A DNA stretch of 64,000 nt from Candidatus Gastranaerophilales bacterium. GTDB taxonomy: Bacteria > Cyanobacteriota > Vampirovibrionia > Gastranaerophilales > Gastranaerophilaceae. Below the pieces are notes generated by a model that searched no databases, was not told the origin of the DNA, and worked only from the letters and a program-made list of their open reading frames with translations. The number at the start of each line of letters is the position of its first letter. Position 1 is the stretch's first letter. Where the stretch lies: positions 62,001-126,000 of the forward strand of contig CALVHB010000040.1 in the NCBI GenBank assembly GCA_944327275.1, written 5' to 3'. A program made the translations under genes and the position numbers. Positions 63,173-64,000 of this stretch are shown here, in pieces.

Positions 63173-64000
63173 AAAAATTATTAATTCTTTTACTTCTTGT
63201 AAATATATCGTTGCCGTCTTTTGCAATAAATTATGAGGATATATCTAATCCTAAACCTCCTGCATATAGAACAGGGCTTTCTGAAGATCCTGAAAAAGAG
63301 TATATGGAAGCTAAAGCTCAAGATAAAGTGCATCAGGAATACGTTAAAAAAGATGCAGAACAATTTGATGTTTCTGATTTAACATATGCTGATTTAAGCA
63401 TTAAACAAATATCACGAGAGGTTGCAGCAGATTTGGAACTTGAACAGGAAGATATGGTCGGTGATTTATCAGTTTTGTGGCAAGGTGCAGCAACTCAAAG
63501 TGATACAATTAATTTTGCATTGTATAAACTTGCAAATCCTGATGAAGACAAGCCTGATGAGAAATCTGTGAAAAAAGTCCTTTCAACTATAGCTAGTATG
63601 TCCACATTGGTTGGGGCAAGTATGGGAAACCCTATGCTTGCAACAAGTTCTATAATAGGTGGTAACGTTTTAGGTATTATGTCTCAAGATACAAAAGCTC
63701 TGAATTATAAATATACAAGAGTTACAGATGCTGATATGATTATTCTTGTCAGAAAAATTGAAGATTTGCAACAAAGAACAGTGGACTTGTATTATAACTA
63801 TATGACTGCTCGTAAAAAGTTGAAAATGATTGAAAAAATTACTCTTGAGCGAAAGAAAAATTACGAATTGGCTCAGGATATGCCTAAAGAAGTTATATTA
63901 ATTACGGATGCGTATTATAGAACAGCTCTTGATAATCAAATGAAAGCAAATTCTGACTATTACGCTAAACGTGCAGCTCTTGAACAGTTTGTCGGAAATG
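63169..64000 (+). CDS. Secreted helical protein, paralog of the previous gene, 3'-truncated by the window edge
   Basis: This frame is open from ATG 63169 to the right edge, about 277 codons, with no stop. It has a signal peptide (MKKLLILLLLVNISLPSFA). It shares LW-x-G-x-x-x-x-x-x-x-I-x-FAL-x-KLA-x-P and a later TD-x-x-LI-like segment with YYNY before a coiled coil, as in the preceding protein. It also has a longer acidic N-terminal insert. The two genes form a translationally coupled pair; function is unknown. Confidence 0.7.
   Translation, partial: MKKLLILLLLVNISLPSFAINYEDISNPKPPAYRTGLSEDPEKEYMEAKAQDKVHQEYVKKDAEQFDVSDLTYADLSIKQISREVAADLELEQEDMVGDLSVLWQGAATQSDTINFALYKLANPDEDKPDEKSVKKVLSTIASMSTLVGASMGNPMLATSSIIGGNVLGIMSQDTKALNYKYTRVTDADMIILVRKIEDLQQRTVDLYYNYMTARKKLKMIEKITLERKKNYELAQDMPKEVILITDAYYRTALDNQMKANSDYYAKRAALEQFVGN

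Overview
The window is a low-GC bacterial chromosome segment encoding about 70 genes, a tmRNA, an RNase P RNA and one tRNA. It carries murein precursor and lipid II export genes (murA, alr, murJ), O-antigen/capsule-type polysaccharide genes and a TonB-like protein, which fits a diderm. Several features point to the non-photosynthetic cyanobacterial lineage Vampirovibrionia/Melainabacteria, probably Gastranaerophilales. They are a tmRNA tag starting Ala-Asn-Asn as in cyanobacteria, a long cyanobacterial-type NusB, prepilins with a KKAFTLAE-type leader, and several orphan proteins with a short F-x-G motif beside one membrane segment. This placement is an inference; no single marker proves it.

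Region 1 (1-14010, all plus strand) is a very AT-rich polysaccharide island. It holds a PAP2 phosphatase fragment, a priming sugar-phosphate transferase, a GT4 glycosyltransferase, a Wzy-like polymerase, a transferase with polysialyltransferase motifs, an acyltransferase, a Wzx-like flippase and an asparagine-synthase-like enzyme. After a 238-base gap come a HAD phosphatase, a CMP-sugar synthetase and a DRE-TIM aldolase fused to a domain that resembles GT42 sialyltransferases or DUF115. A Wzz-like chain-length protein closes the island. The genes read as a Wzx/Wzy pathway. I predict it makes a CMP-activated 2-keto sugar acid through a pyruvate-type aldolase, because no NeuB- or KdsA-type synthase is visible.

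Region 2 (14011-27000) holds an HD phosphohydrolase, a JAMM-like protein, tmRNA, an HTH-zinc ribbon protein, recA, a TonB-like protein, rpmB, a LysM membrane protein, rarA, an orphan solute-binding protein, several lineage-specific proteins, an orphan prepilin and rnpB. Region 3 (27000-41200) is mostly housekeeping: a PpiC-type foldase, mfd, murA, grpE-dnaJ, a beta-propeller protein, a methyltransferase, ruvC, mtnA, tyrA, a DMT transporter and tRNA-Ser(CGA). Region 4 (41200-64000) has proBA, a tandem pair of paralogous membrane proteins, a LysR regulator, alr, a shortened dihydrolipoyl dehydrogenase, lipA, a 26-residue-repeat protein, the tsaC-murJ-spoIID operon, cysS, LysM and EF-hand-like proteins, an M14 peptidase with ftsY, nusB, a TPR protein, and two paralogous secreted proteins that run off the right edge.

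Two translation-start classes are visible. Many genes have a clear Shine-Dalgarno site. At least ten others (including ruvC, proB, lipA, ftsY, mfd and rarA) have a TATAAT-like box, often TGn-extended, 6-7 bases before the start codon, which suggests leaderless mRNAs. No stretch over 300 bases lacks a gene or RNA. I saw no insertion sequence, CRISPR array, prophage or replication origin.
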